Assembly (NCBI GenBank): GCA_963680875.1
Contig: OY804576.1
Coordinates: 73,661,668 to 73,725,667, forward strand
Direction of reading: 5' to 3'
DNA length: 64,000 nt
Source: Bathymodiolus brooksi
Lineage: Eukaryota; Mollusca; Bivalvia; Mytilida; Modiolidae
Both the position numbers and the translations under genes were made by a program. The notes beneath the pieces were generated by a model that made no database searches, was not told where the DNA came from, and saw nothing but the letters and a program-made list of their open reading frames with translations. Below are positions 24,597-38,300 of this stretch, in pieces. The number at the start of each line of letters is the position of its first letter. The stretch's first letter is position 1.

Positions 24597-24765
24597 CCTG
24601 TTCATGGCGAGATGTACTCAATACAACATTATGCGATAAAGTTTTGGCAGTGACTAGCGGCAGCTTTTTGCAGATCCCCGGCTTCCTCCAACAATAAAAC
24701 TGACCACCACGATATAACTGAAATACTGTTGAAAGTGTTGTTAAAGACCATAACCCTAATCAATG
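24597..24765 (+). mobile_element. SINE type A, 5'-truncated
   Basis: Begins in the middle region (TTCATGGCGAGATGTACTCA), carries the core, and ends AAAGACCATAACCCTAATCA. Confidence 0.75.
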
Positions 24766-26023
24766 TCTCTTCTGTTGGGTTTATATCAAGATGCTAGATA
24801 AAACAGGAAATTACTGTAACTTGATTTAAATTTTCTTTGGAAATGGGACAAATAAAATAAAACAATTTGAAAAGGTTACATTTTTTTTATTCAAAAAAAA
24901 AAAATATGTAAACAGTACCAGTATATGAATATGCTGCAAGTAAGTAAACTTCTCTTAAAAACATAACAATTTTGATTTGATAAAGACAAATGCATTATAT
25001 AATATTTTTAAGTAGAAGTCAAATATAAATATTTTAATTTCATGTCAAATATATTTTAACAAAACTGATTGTACTCATCGTTCAAAAGAAATTGTCAAGT
25101 ATCAGTAATGAAAATAATACAATACTTTAAATTGACAAGTCTTAAATTAATTTTACTTAGACATTTTTCTCCAATAAAATGTTGTAAGCTTTGTATAAAA
25201 TTGAAGACATTTATGTCTTAAGATTAATGAATTTGATTAAATACGAAATGTAAAAAAAATTAATCTGAACCTTGTATATAAATGAAACAAATGTATGGTA
25301 AATGCTAAAACAAGTACCATACAAAAAAAATGTATTTTTTCTGTGAGTAGTTTTTAGTACAAAACTTTTGTCATGTATAAAATATAGACAATAATAACAA
25401 TATTTTATGAGTATATTATACAAATTTATTAATATCTATATAAATCATATAAAATTGAGCTATTTTTTTTTCTTTTCTAACTATAAATTCTAACAATATA
25501 TATATACATAAAATTTAAAGATTGTTCAATAACTATTAGCTTATTTATCCCACTAATTAGATAATTAATTTTCTAATTCTTAAAATTTCTAATGATAAAC
25601 AACATTTCATATTCAAGCACTAATATGTTAATACAAAAAAGACACAAAAAATGGAATGTATAGAAACAACTTGATGTAACGATTTTAAATAACAAATAAA
25701 TTCACATTTTCATCACAAAAATGGTTATGGGTGTGATCAACAAACAAGCATTTCACAAACTTTCTCCCTAATCAGTTTATACAGACACTCAATATTGTTA
25801 CATGTTTATGCATATATTCTAATTCAACAAGCTTTTATAAAAGCAATAAAGATGTTATTCAACTTTAAAGTGGTGGGATCCTTTATAGCGTAAAACGTTT
25901 CTATGTTCGAGTTTCTAAACAATTTTCCATGTTAAGGTCTTTTCTCACAAATCTATGTTTAAATCTTCTATTGTTTTCTTTTTTCATTTCCAGTTGTTTA
26001 CATTTTTGTGGGTATCTTTTTTT
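24766..26023. other. 3' flank of the large Ig gene
   Basis: Very AT-rich. It probably includes the 3' untranslated region. A minus-strand AATAAA at 25425-25430 is a candidate polyadenylation signal among several weak ones. Confidence 0.4.
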
Positions 26024-26309
26024 TTACTGCAGAACGGTATCTATGTATACATCTCCTCCTACGTCTTGGCTAGCGGGCCTTTCTACAGTACGGTAAACAC
26101 TGCCACCATCTCTATATAAACTGGTGTTCATTCCATTGCTTGTCTGGTAAATATCTCCACCTCCTACAACTCTCTCTTCCAAGACAACTTGCTCAGTCTT
26201 CCTTGACTTCTTGCGTTTCCTCCTTCGTTTCTCGTCATCGTAGTCAGACAAGTACTCAATAGCAGGTAAAAACTGGTTTTGAGCCATATACCGAGGTTGT
26301 TCGTAGCGC
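26024..26309 (-). CDS. Terminal cytoplasmic exon with stop
   Basis: 286 bases starting in phase 2 after CTTCAG and encoding 94 residues plus stop. It holds [12 protein letters not shown], an acidic patch (YLSDYDDE), a strongly basic run ([11 protein letters not shown]), then DIYQ, SLYR, SVYRTV and VYIDTVLQ at the end. SVYRTV (26084-26101) fits the ITIM pattern S/I/V/L-x-Y-x-x-I/V/L. The basic run could bind lipid or act in nuclear import. An AATAAA on the minus strand lies about 600 bases downstream (25425-25430), but the true polyadenylation site cannot be fixed. Confidence 0.88.
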
Positions 26310-29300
26310 CTGAAGAAAAAAATACAATTGTTTTATGTCATATATTTTTTAAATAATCATTTTTGTTGACAAAATATGTAGTCAAGCAATACATGGCAAC
26401 ACAAAAATTACATCAAATTTACCATATAACAAGTATGCCATTGACTTGTCTTGTATTTTTAAACGATATAGTGAAACCTGTCGAAACCAAACCTTTAATA
26501 AACCGGGATCCTGTATAAACTGAACATTGATCAAAGTCCCAATTTAGGAAATCTTTTGTATGTAACCTGTATAAACTGGACACCTGCCTACTATTCCAAA
26601 CAAAAAAGTTGGTCCCATGATGTTATGTTTAGACAGGTTTAATGTACATAGCCATTATTCTTTGATGTTTACTTTACAACTTCAAATAGCTTCACCATCT
26701 TAAAAAAGAGGTGGAATGTTGTTTTTATTTTTATTTATAACTTACTGCCAAACTTTCATTGACAATTTATCAGTGATTTAAAAAATTTTCCTTTGATCTC
26801 TATGTGTGATATTGTCAGTTTTATTGGTGATTTAAACATTTTTCCTTTGATCTCTATGTGTGATATTGTCAGTTTTATTGGTGATTTAAACATTTTTTCC
26901 TTTGATCTCTATGTGTGATATTGTCAGTTTTATTGGCGATTTAAAAAATTTTCCTTTGATCTCTATGTGTGATATTGTCAGTATCAACAAACTGACTGAT
27001 ACTAAAAAATATCTGTCAGTCTGAAGTCATATGACGTCCCCAGTAAAAATAAAAACATCAGTTTTGAAGGTATCGACGGACTCGCTGAGATACTAGCAAT
27101 AATGTCTGTCTCGACCTTCAAAACTGCCATTATTCTATATATATTGCCCAACTTTCATCTTGAAACAAAAAATGAAGTTCACAAGACACACACACAGTGT
27201 ACTGGATACTTACAAATATTGAGGTTCCTGTTGTACATATTCCACAGACCTGAAATTAAAGAAATATGTTTGTTATTAAATTATATCAAGAACAACAAAG
27301 TGCATTTTTTCTTTCTCAAAACAATGTACAGACAAACCTGTATTAAGAGGTCACCTTTGGGACAAAGAAAAAGTGGTCTTTTAAGACAGGTGACCTCTTA
27401 TGAAATGGAATTTTCTATGACAGGACAAGAGAAAGTTGGCCTTTTAATACAGGTGACTGCTTAATAAAGATGACCACATGGACAGGCTTGACTGAAGTTT
27501 ATACCATTCAAAACAATTGATATAGTAATGTAACAAAATGAAGAATTTTTGTAATTTTACTGTCTAACCTGTATTAAGAGATCACCTTTCCGACAAAGAC
27601 ATATAGAATCTAACACCGGCAAAAGTGCAAGACAGGGAAATCTCCGACACCCGAATTGTTTATTTTAAAAAGGAAAAGCATGGAGAATTGGGGGGGCAGT
27701 TGACATAAACTGTACAGCATGCATTTGCCAGTAAAACTCACGTGATATTTTTGTCTTGCACTAGTGCAAGATAAGAAAATCTCACATCGCTAAAAAATAG
27801 GAACTGGTCTGTCTCAAAAGTGAGAAAAAGTGGTCTTTTAAAATAGGTGACTTCTTAAAAATATGTTCAATTCATATGAAATTTTCTACGACAGGACAAG
27901 AACAAGGTGACCTCTTAATACAGGTGACTGCTTAATAGAGGTGACCCCTTGGACACAAGCTTGACTGTATATACAAGTTAAATCAGTATGATTGAGATTG
28001 CAAAACATGCTAGGGGGTTAGGGTTATGGTGTTTAATGTCACTTTCAACAATATTTCAACACATGCCAAGCTTTAACTATTGTATTAAATATAGTTTATC
28101 AAAATACTAACTTGTACTGCGGAACCATTTTCAAGCCGACATCCTGCATGTAAACTGGTTCTCTGAAAAATACAAATATAGGATATAAATGGATGACACT
28201 TTTCATATACATATGTTTTTGACTATTGAAGACCTATTTCTATATGACAGATGTGGCCGAGTGGTCTAGGGTTCTGGATATAAGGTTAATGTAATTGGTG
28301 CTGCAGTGTATCAAAGGCGTGGGATCAAATTCCATTGCGGTAACAACAATATATTTGTCGGTTCAAAATTCTAATTCTTACACTGTTAGGTTCAGTTTAT
28401 ATTTACATAGGGGCCATCATCATATGGTAGTTGGATTTACAACTACCTATGCAATCAGTGCCTATCACCACTGATGTGAGATCGAATCTCGATCAGGGCG
28501 AGGTGTACAACATTATGTGATAAAGTTTGTCAGTGACTTGCAATAGGTCGGTGATTTTCTCTGGGTCCTCCGGTTTCCTCCACCAATAAAACTGACCGCC
28601 ACGATATAACTGAAATATTGTTGAAAGTGGCATTGAACACCATAAAACTAACCAATCTCGCCACACCAGAGGTTTATCTCTTAACAGACACTGATTCTAT
28701 AGGAAAATGTCAATTAAATTACCATATAATCATTTACATGGCTCTTTAAATAAACACACATATCAAAGTGGCTGGATACGTGTGAAGAAAATCTTTATAC
28801 CAATTTTCAGTATATGACACAGCTTATACAAATGCCCCTGAATTACTTTACTATTAAAGATATTTGATCTCATTATCCTTTATTTTGAATTATTGTAGCT
28901 TTCAAGTTGAATATTTTGAAAGCTACAAAAATTCACAATGAAGGGGAAGGTTTGGGTAATGGTGTTTTAACACCATCTTTAACAATATCTCAGTTAGATC
29001 AGAGAAAACCACCAAGTCACTGACAAATTTCATCACATAATGCTGTATTGATTACACCTCGCCTGAGTGGGATTCAAACTCACAACATTAGTGGTGATAA
29101 GCACTGATTGCATAGGTATTTAGAAACCCAACTACTCTACAATCACGGCCACGATGGCCCCTTCTATTTTATGTATACTGCATTCCTTCTTTAGTGAAGA
29201 TTACATATTGTTACATTACACACTTGCTTTTTTGACGAAAATATATATTTGTTAGTTGTTTTTACATTTCAAAAGGCATAACTCTTCCAATCCAATTGCC

Positions 29301-32300
29301 ACATTTGCGAATCAAACTCACAAATTGATAGGCAATGATTGCATTGGTTGATGAAAACAACTACCATACAAGCACCAATACCTTGGCCTCTTGTATTTAG
29401 AGCAAGTCATGTTCAACTAAAATAGACAAATTTGTTCTATGCATACCTGACTTGTTTGACTGGTACCTCCTGGATAATTCTCTCCTTCTTCCTGCACCAT
29501 CCTGGTATAATGACAAAGAAACCAGTTAGTGTGTTGAAACAATTAAAAAAAGAGTTTCACTTTTATTAATGCAAATTTTTCTCAGCTTGCCATATTTAAA
29601 TAAGAATCTATACAGAAGATGTGACCCTATAGGAGAAATAAAAATGTACAATTTCTAGTCTCTTGAGAATCTGTTTCAATCAAAAATTTAGTTAGTGATC
29701 ACTAAGGATGCTAAACCTTATATGTTGCTGGATTATTACTTAAGATGTAACAATATTTCAGTTATATCACAACATTTAAATTCTGATGAGGTGGGGGGTT
29801 GGAATACCTGGAAAAAAAACCATTGACTAAGTTGTATAGAGTATGCCTCCCCAATGGCAGAAATCCAACTCACAACTTTTAATGTGGATGAGCACCGATT
29901 GCACGAGTAGATGGAAATCCATCTACAATACATTCTTGGCCATGACTACCTCTTTAAAGTCGGGAAAAATTAACGTAAGTATACTGAAATATTTTGTTTT
30001 ATATTTGAATGACTGTCTACTACCTCCACTACCCTGGGTAACCTACTACCTCCACCTACCCTGGGTAACCTGTCATGATAACTTACCGTTGGTGAAACAG
30101 CAAATGATAATAACAGCAGTTATGGCGATGGCAAACAAAATACCAACAACAATGGCTGCTATCTCTCCTGCTGTCAGTTTGGAAACTGAGACTACTTCAT
30201 ACACATCAGCTGGGAAAAACATTAAATAAAAAACATTAGTAAAAAACATACTACAGCTTCTGACTGATTGGTTAAAAAATTGAAAATTAAAAATCTTAAG
30301 TTTCTCCAACCTTGGATGTATAATGCATAAAGAAATTTCAGATATCAAATATGATGCTTATTATAACCTGCATTGGCAACAGACAACTCTTATATGATAT
30401 GACATTTTTTTTAATTGAATTTTGTACCCGACATACTTATTAATTCTAAAACTTGATTTCTCGGTTGGATAAAACTTGCTTAAACAGAAGTGGTTTCATA
30501 AAAAAAAAAATGGTGTACAATAGGGTGCAAAGGGAAGCTTTAAAAACATACCAACTGTTCCTTCTTTGACATTAAATTCAATGATTGACGATTGTCCAAC
30601 AGTATTTTTAGCAATACATGTGTAAGTTCCAAGATCTTGCAGACTGTCCATATCTACGAGGTATGTGTCAGAGTAGTGATTTAGTAGGGAAGTTCCATCT
30701 TTGGTCCAAGTCCATTCTGTGGCTGATGGATTTGCTCTTGTTGAACAGATCAAGGTTACTGGGTTACCAATCACTCTCTCAAATTCGGTTGCTGTAACGG
30801 TACTGATTGGAGCATCTAAAATAAACAAGAGGCATATCAATGCCAAGTTTAAATATTTTCATTTCACTCCATCTATGCTCTTATGATGCATCACTGACGA
30901 ATAAAATGTAGGTCACGTGACCTTCGTAAGATCATGATCAAGTATATTTTCTCTATATTTATCGAAAAATGAAGATGGACGTTTATCTCCTCAAAAACAA
31001 AATTCCCATTGACGTAACCATGGTTATGCTAACATCAATAATGGAAGCATTACATAGTATGTAGTTCTAAAAAAAACCCAGAGGTAGAGCAAAATCTGCA
31101 ATGAGAAACTTGAAAATTTACTTCTGGAAAATACATGCAATGTCATTTAATTGAACGATTATGGGTTTTTCATCACCAGTTTTTTCCCCCTTAACAAAGA
31201 CCTGCTATGTCGAAAATTTGGGCCATTCTTACTTTTTTTTTCTATGTATTCACTATTTTGATATTTTTACCTTTAAACTGGCTAAACAAATCACATTTAC
31301 CAAGTTTTTATATTAAATGTTTTTTTTAACTATCTCACAACATATTTTTAGTCTATTATAGGTCCAATGACTAGAAAGATGTTGTTAAAACGTGTCTATT
31401 GATATTTTTGTTCAGTTGAATGCCACTTTCAGCACTGTTACTGTTATATGGTAGCAACTATCAATTTAGTAATAGTGGTATATAGTCAGAGGTCATGGAG
31501 AAAACCATTAGCAGCTGTAATATTTCTCATTTAAGGTACCAGTCAAACACACCTCATGATGAATGGGTATTTAACCTATATCAAAATGGTCAAGAGAAAA
31601 GGATGTTTTTATCACCTTAAACACAGTTAGGCCACCAAAACTCTCAATACATCACATCTAAATTTTTTCTGCATTTTCTACAGTCACATAGATGTAGGGT
31701 TATGGTGTTTGATGCCACTTTCAACAATATTTCGGTTATATCATGGCGGTCAGTTTTATTGGTGGAGGAAACTGGAGTACCTGGAGAAAACCAGCGACCT
31801 GTAAACAGTCACTGATAAACTTTATTACATAATGTAGTATCAAGTACCAGGGCTCTCACTACTTTCAAATTAGAGAGAGAAGTGACTTCTCTTTCAGAGA
31901 GCTCACAGAGAGAAGTGGTGAGACTTCTGGGAGAAGTTAATTGCAATTAATCGAAACATTCTTTCGCGAGCTCTCTGAAGTTACCCTGCCCAAATTTAGT
32001 TAATAGTTAAAAAGCTGTCTGAACTGATTTGCTCTGGGTTTTTTTTATTCATAACTACCATAAGGATATCTAGTCAATGTCACATTTTTATTTCTGTCTA
32101 TCTTGACTATTGGAGTCTTGCATACCAGTGATTTTTTTATATGTACTCCCCCCCCCATCCTTTTCCTTTTGAAATATTACTGTGCTGTGATCCATTACCA
32201 CACAAATAGTATATTTTTTAATTTGATATGCATTAACATTTACACATGTCTGGATGTAAATAAACAGTTCGATAGATCGTAATATTAACCCGGTGTCGAG

Positions 32301-35300
32301 TATAAAATACCAATGCGGATGGATAAATATCTGAAGCGACCGCGTGCATTTCAACAAATTTTGAATTGCCAATCTTCACATATATGAACATATTTGATAT
32401 GAGAACTATGATTTTATGTCACAGAAATGAGAAAAAATAATCAAAAGTTCGTTTTGTTGAAAGTAGCTTCGGACAAAAAGTTCGGTCAACATTTCCGGTA
32501 GCACAGTACCGCATTTCCAAAATGGCGCCAATGTTGTATGTTTACGTAAAACAAACACAAATAGTTTTATTTTAAATCGGGCACATATAAACATAAGCTC
32601 TAATGAACGAAATTAAAGTTTTTATAAACTGTAATGGATTACTTTCCAAGAAAATCACTTTCAAAATACTTAACGGATACGATAGATTTCAATAAACATG
32701 TGCACGATATCGACATTTTCATAAATGGACAAGTGGAGAAAATACGCGTGCGGTGACATAGGGTGACTCTTCAAAATTACAAGGCGACTTGAACTTTGCT
32801 TTTGACCAACGAGAAAGCGAAGTCAACCTTCACAAGGCGACTTCTTCGCCCTCCAACGTGAGCCCTGCACCTCACCATGAGCGGGATTTGAACTCACAAC
32901 TTTAGTGGTGATAGGCACTGATTGTATAGGTAGATATAAATCCGATTACCATACGATCACGACCACTATGGCCTCCATCACACCTAAATTTTGTATGCAT
33001 TTCATACTGTTACATAGAAAAGCAAGGTAGGGTCACATTTTTAATCATAAATCACTGAACATAACTAATACGTACATCTGACATTAGCATCCATTGTGGC
33101 CTGTTGCATACCCAAAGTGTTGGTAGCTACACATGTGTATAATCCATCATCAGTACTAGTACTAGCAGTTATACTGAGATCAGGTCCTGTCTGGATCATA
33201 CGGTCACCAAAGTACCAAGAAAATGTTGGAGCAGGATCACCCTTAGCTGTACATTTGGCACTGAAGGCACTTCCAACAATGACGTCTACTTGTACTGGGT
33301 TAATAGCAATATCGTAAGGAGCAGCTGAAAATAAAAACAAAAAATTAGCAATATCGTAAGGAGCAGCTGAAAATAAAATATTAGCAATATTGTAAGGAGC
33401 AGCTGAAAAAAAAACAAGAAATTAGCAATATCGTAAAGGAGCAGCTGAAAATAAAAACAAACAAGTAAACTAAGGCCAAATAAAATAAAAGTTCTGGTTC
33501 TCAGACAACGCCACCCCCTCAAAATTTCGGCCGATGGGACGTTTTTATTGCCGTACAGAAAAAAAATCGCCATAGTTTTGAAGAAATTTGTTTTTCAAAT
33601 TTACCGCCAAATTTAAGTTTTCAAGCGTGCCGGTGACGAGGACGAGTTTTGACAAACGTTTGAATGACTGATCAATCGAAAACGAAAGTAAAAATTCAGC
33701 ATGGCTACGAGTGAAAACACTGTCCTCGTCAGTTTTAATGTACAGTTACGTTCCAAACAAATAGTTCCGTGGACTATCCTGCCTGTTGACAGAGTAAACA
33801 CTAATATGTGTTGTTTGTTTGCCAAAATAGTAGAATTGAACTGGTTTGCGTTATGTTTTTAAACCGCTGAAAATAAAAACAAAATATAAAAACCCTTCGC
33901 ATGTTGGACTGGAAATAAAAACAAAAAATAAAAACCCTACCTACCTTGCCCTTTTTTTTAAATCCATTGTCTGAGAACCAGAACATTTTTTTTGGATGGC
34001 CTAAGGTTATTCCGCCCTCAAGCATAGATGACATTAACCAAATCTGGCTATCCTATTTAGGCCCTTTGATTTTCTTGCTCCAAAAAACCCTTAAATTATT
34101 TGGTTTTTAAATCTTTCAACTCTGAGCATACCTGATGAAGGTTATTCCATAAATGTGTCATGCACACTAAATTTGATATCTACGTTTTTAATAATACATT
34201 GAATAATTTCAACATTAGTGAGCAATATTTTAGCTACAGCAGAATCTTGTGTTGAAGTGAAAGGACCTACGATTTCACTTTTAAATTATCCAAGTACAGT
34301 AGTCCCTCTCTTACAAGGCCACCCCAATGAAAAAGTGACCTGATAAGAAGTGACAACTTATAATATATCATTTGAAGTTTAGGCCCCGTAATATTCAACA
34401 TAACTGACTACTTACATTGTGTATCTACTACCAACTGTATAACCTCACTTTCTCCTGTTCCGACAGTGTTAGTAGCAACGCATTGGTATGATGCAACATC
34501 ACTGGCCTCAAGGTCGTAGATTGTCAGTCCAGACTGGTATAATCCACCACCAGCATATTTGTTTCCGTTGATGGTCAAAGCTACTGTGGCAGTACTAGTG
34601 ATCTTTCTCCATGTGACGCTAGTTACGGCGGGGTTGGCAACGTATGAGCATGGAATGTTGACGGAATTACCACCGACTCCATTAAAGCTAGAAGTTGTTG
34701 TTGAGATAGTTACATCTGGTTTATCTGTAGAAAAAATCAAAAATCATGTACAATTAAATGTAAAATGTTACACTTGTTGTGTGAAATGAGTAGATGAAAT
34801 CTTGAGATATATGCAATCAATTTTTTCCTACTGCCACCTGATATATATGATGTACTATACTGTACCACTTTATAAGATCTGTCATGAACTGCCACCTTTT
34901 AAAACAACAGTTTGTACACTACTGCCACCTTATAAGACAACAGTCTGTCCTGTCCCGCCACCTTATAAGACAACTATATTACCATCTTAAGATAAAGATC
35001 TGACTTTAAGGCAATAAAACTTGGAGTATGATTTTTATACTTATAAAGAAGATCATCAGAATACTGTATCCAATATATAATGTGCTCTGATTGGTATACA
35101 AACATGAATTTGTCCCTATTGTATTCTTATATTATTCAAATGTATGGTCTGTCCCCCATTGCATTCTAATATCACACAAACAAGTATGATACAAAGTTGT
35201 ATAATTTAGGAGCATTTGAACTAAATATACATGTTGCTGTATTTATCCCAATTTCATTCTAGTATGATATACAAATATGAATGTAGAAAGAGATGTGCAA

Positions 35301-38300
35301 AAACAAGCTTGAAAAACGGACGGATGCCATTGACAGGACGAAACACTCTTTTTCACCAAAATGTAACAAGACATAATTTCTTTGTGCTACATTTCAATAT
35401 CTGATTCATGCTCTATTCTAACTTACACTGAACATCAACTGTGAGTGATACTTCATCTACACCATAGTTATTACGTGCACGGCAAGTGTATGTCCCCATA
35501 TCATTTCTACTGGAAACGGTGATCTCCAATTTATCCCCGGTGCCGTAAACTTGTTGACTGTTGTCTTTAAACCAAGTAAATGTTGCTTCAGGATTGGATG
35601 TCGTTATACAAGTAGCATAGATCAGATCTCCTTCAGTGACAACTAATCTGCTTGGTGTCACATATGTTAAGTGAGGTGCCTCTGTCAAAAATAACAACAA
35701 AAAAATAATAAACTTTTTTTTTTAAATTTCAGCTCACAAGTTATTTCAAGTATCTTTATCAAAACAAGGTAATACATTTTTATTTATAAACAGGAAAAAC
35801 TTCCTACCCTATTTTCCCTCCTTATTCCTTAATATTGTTAAATCCATCTTCAGCATACCTGTTAACCTCTGGGAACTGCTAGGGGGGGAGATCTCCCCCC
35901 TACCAACTCTTCTAAGGGGGAGATTTTGTGCATCGCCTTTAAACGCACTAAATTGTACCTTGTAGTTGCATACATGTGATAGAGTTGCTATGCTACAACT
36001 GGAGATTTGCAAATTTTTGGCTGGAGATTTGGTCTCATAACTGGAGATTTTTTATCGACTTATTTGATGCGTGTTTTCATTGTTTATTGATGTTTTCCTT
36101 TTGTTTGTTTCAGTATTGAACCAACTGCATCCCATTTCAATATATATTGTTTACATTTCTGTCTTATTTGTAGTTTTTCATATGATGAATGTATGATGAA
36201 TGAAGGATAAAAATTGTATTTAAAATTTATTCATAATCATAAGGTTATAACAAAGCAATAACAATGAAGACAGAATGTTCTGAACAATAAAGTCATTGAG
36301 TACTAAAATTAAAAAGTCACTTTGCTGCTGGTGCGTTGGGCGATAGCATACGTTTCGGTATTTTTAAATTTTTGTGTGATTTATCAATTCCATCCTGAAA
36401 CTTAGTTCTTAAATAATACTTTGATCGGCTTTGGTCCCAAACAAGCCATAACAACTCAATCCGAGATGAATTCATTGCACGTTTGATCGAAACAAGAAGT
36501 TTTCCTTGGCATCAAAGGTTGTCCGACTCCTGTTTGCACAATGGTTTATAACTATTTTTAATTGCCGCTATCACACTTCTAATCATCTAAGCGTGTGCCA
36601 CAAACCCACTTCCTTATCCCCAATTAACTGTCAATCAGTGGATAATTGTTGTATAATCATCAACACCTTAATTAATCACCATGACCCAATTTACCTGTAA
36701 AGGTGTCAAACAGATCAATAACCGGATATCATTAAATCATATCTCTCGGCGTTTTTCGTCAGCGCAGGAGTTCCAAATGGGGGAATTTCCAGAAATATTG
36801 ATCGCAAAATGTAGGTCAAGATTTTATTGTACTTGTTTTTATTCACGTGTGGAAAATTTTTGTTGGGAAGAGATCGTGCGGGAGGAAAAGGTGTGTGCTG
36901 GAGATTAATGTCTCCCGCACAGGAGACCCAGTCCATGCGGGAGATAAGACTCTTATGCGGGAGACTCCCGTGCAAAGGGGGAGGGTTAACAGGTATGCTT
37001 CAGTTGTCTTGGTCAAAGAACCCAGATTTGCTTCAAATTTTACACAGAAATTTGATGAACATTGTTTATAGGGCGAATCTTTCTGTCTTTTGATCTCATC
37101 TAAGGTAGGTTTCACTATATTTTGTATGGATCATCAAATTATCTTTTGTCTTAAGTATCAAATCTTGCAGGTAATGGTATAAATTGACTACATAACTAGA
37201 TCATTTTACATACCTCCTACAACATCCAAATACACTTGGTTACTGGAACCGGTTCCTACACTGTTTGTAGCTTGACATATGTACTGTCCTTCATCAGAAT
37301 CCTCAACGTTGCCTATGGTTAGAGATGGCGTGTTGACAGTACCACCAGAATATCTATTGTTAGAACTAATGGTAAGAGCTGTAGGAACACCGTTAATGAC
37401 TTTCTGCCATACGATTGCTGTTTCCTTGGGATCAGAGGTTACAACACAGTTAATAACAACAGAGTTACCAACAGTAACCGATGGTACAATACTTGCTGTC
37501 ACACTTGGAACATCTGAAATTAAAAAAAATACAGAAGTGATATCAATTTATTTAATAAGAATCACAGCAGTAGAATTAATGCACTGTACAGTCTCGTCCT
37601 CTTGCAATGAAATTTTACGAGGACATGGAATCTTTCCATTATAACCAAACTACAAAATAACCTGACGTGATATTTACTAAAGGGAAATAACTCATGATGA
37701 TGGTGTATTGGCTAAATGTTTTTGTTTGGATGAAATCATGCCGGACTCCTGTACTTTTTGGTTTATAAATGTTATCATCAGCGTGTTTGAATTTATTTCA
37801 AAATCCTTTTCAAGCAAATATAGATTTGAATTTTTTTTTTATATCAATTTTCGTGGACTGGCAGAAAATGAGATGTTCGTTGACTTTTTCGTAGAGCACG
37901 GAATTTCATGCTTTGATGGTATCAATGAAAACCATCAAAATCGGTATTCAACAAATAACTAGAGGCTCAGTGGGCTTTGAGGAAACTTAATACAGAACCT
38001 TCCATACATGTAGATGCTTCCTACCAAGTTTTGGTTCATATGGCTAAGCAGTTTCAAAGGAGAAGATTTTTTAGAAATCAACCAATCAGAAAAAAGAATT
38101 GCATGTGGTGGCCATGTTTGCTAACCGATCGGGACGAAATGAGCATTCATCGTAGAGGACGTTCCATAGATGCTTCCTACCAAGTTTCAGTTCATTTGGC
38201 TGATGGTTTTCAGAGGAGAAGATTAAAATGTGAAAAGTAAAGGGATGACAGACGACGGACACCAAGTGATGGCAAAAGCTCATATTGCCTTTGGCAAGGT

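Noticed and set aside
33286..33573. Repetitive hydrophobic frame ([14 protein letters not shown])
   Set aside because: Out-of-frame reading of the multiplied acceptor sequence of Ig exon 26.
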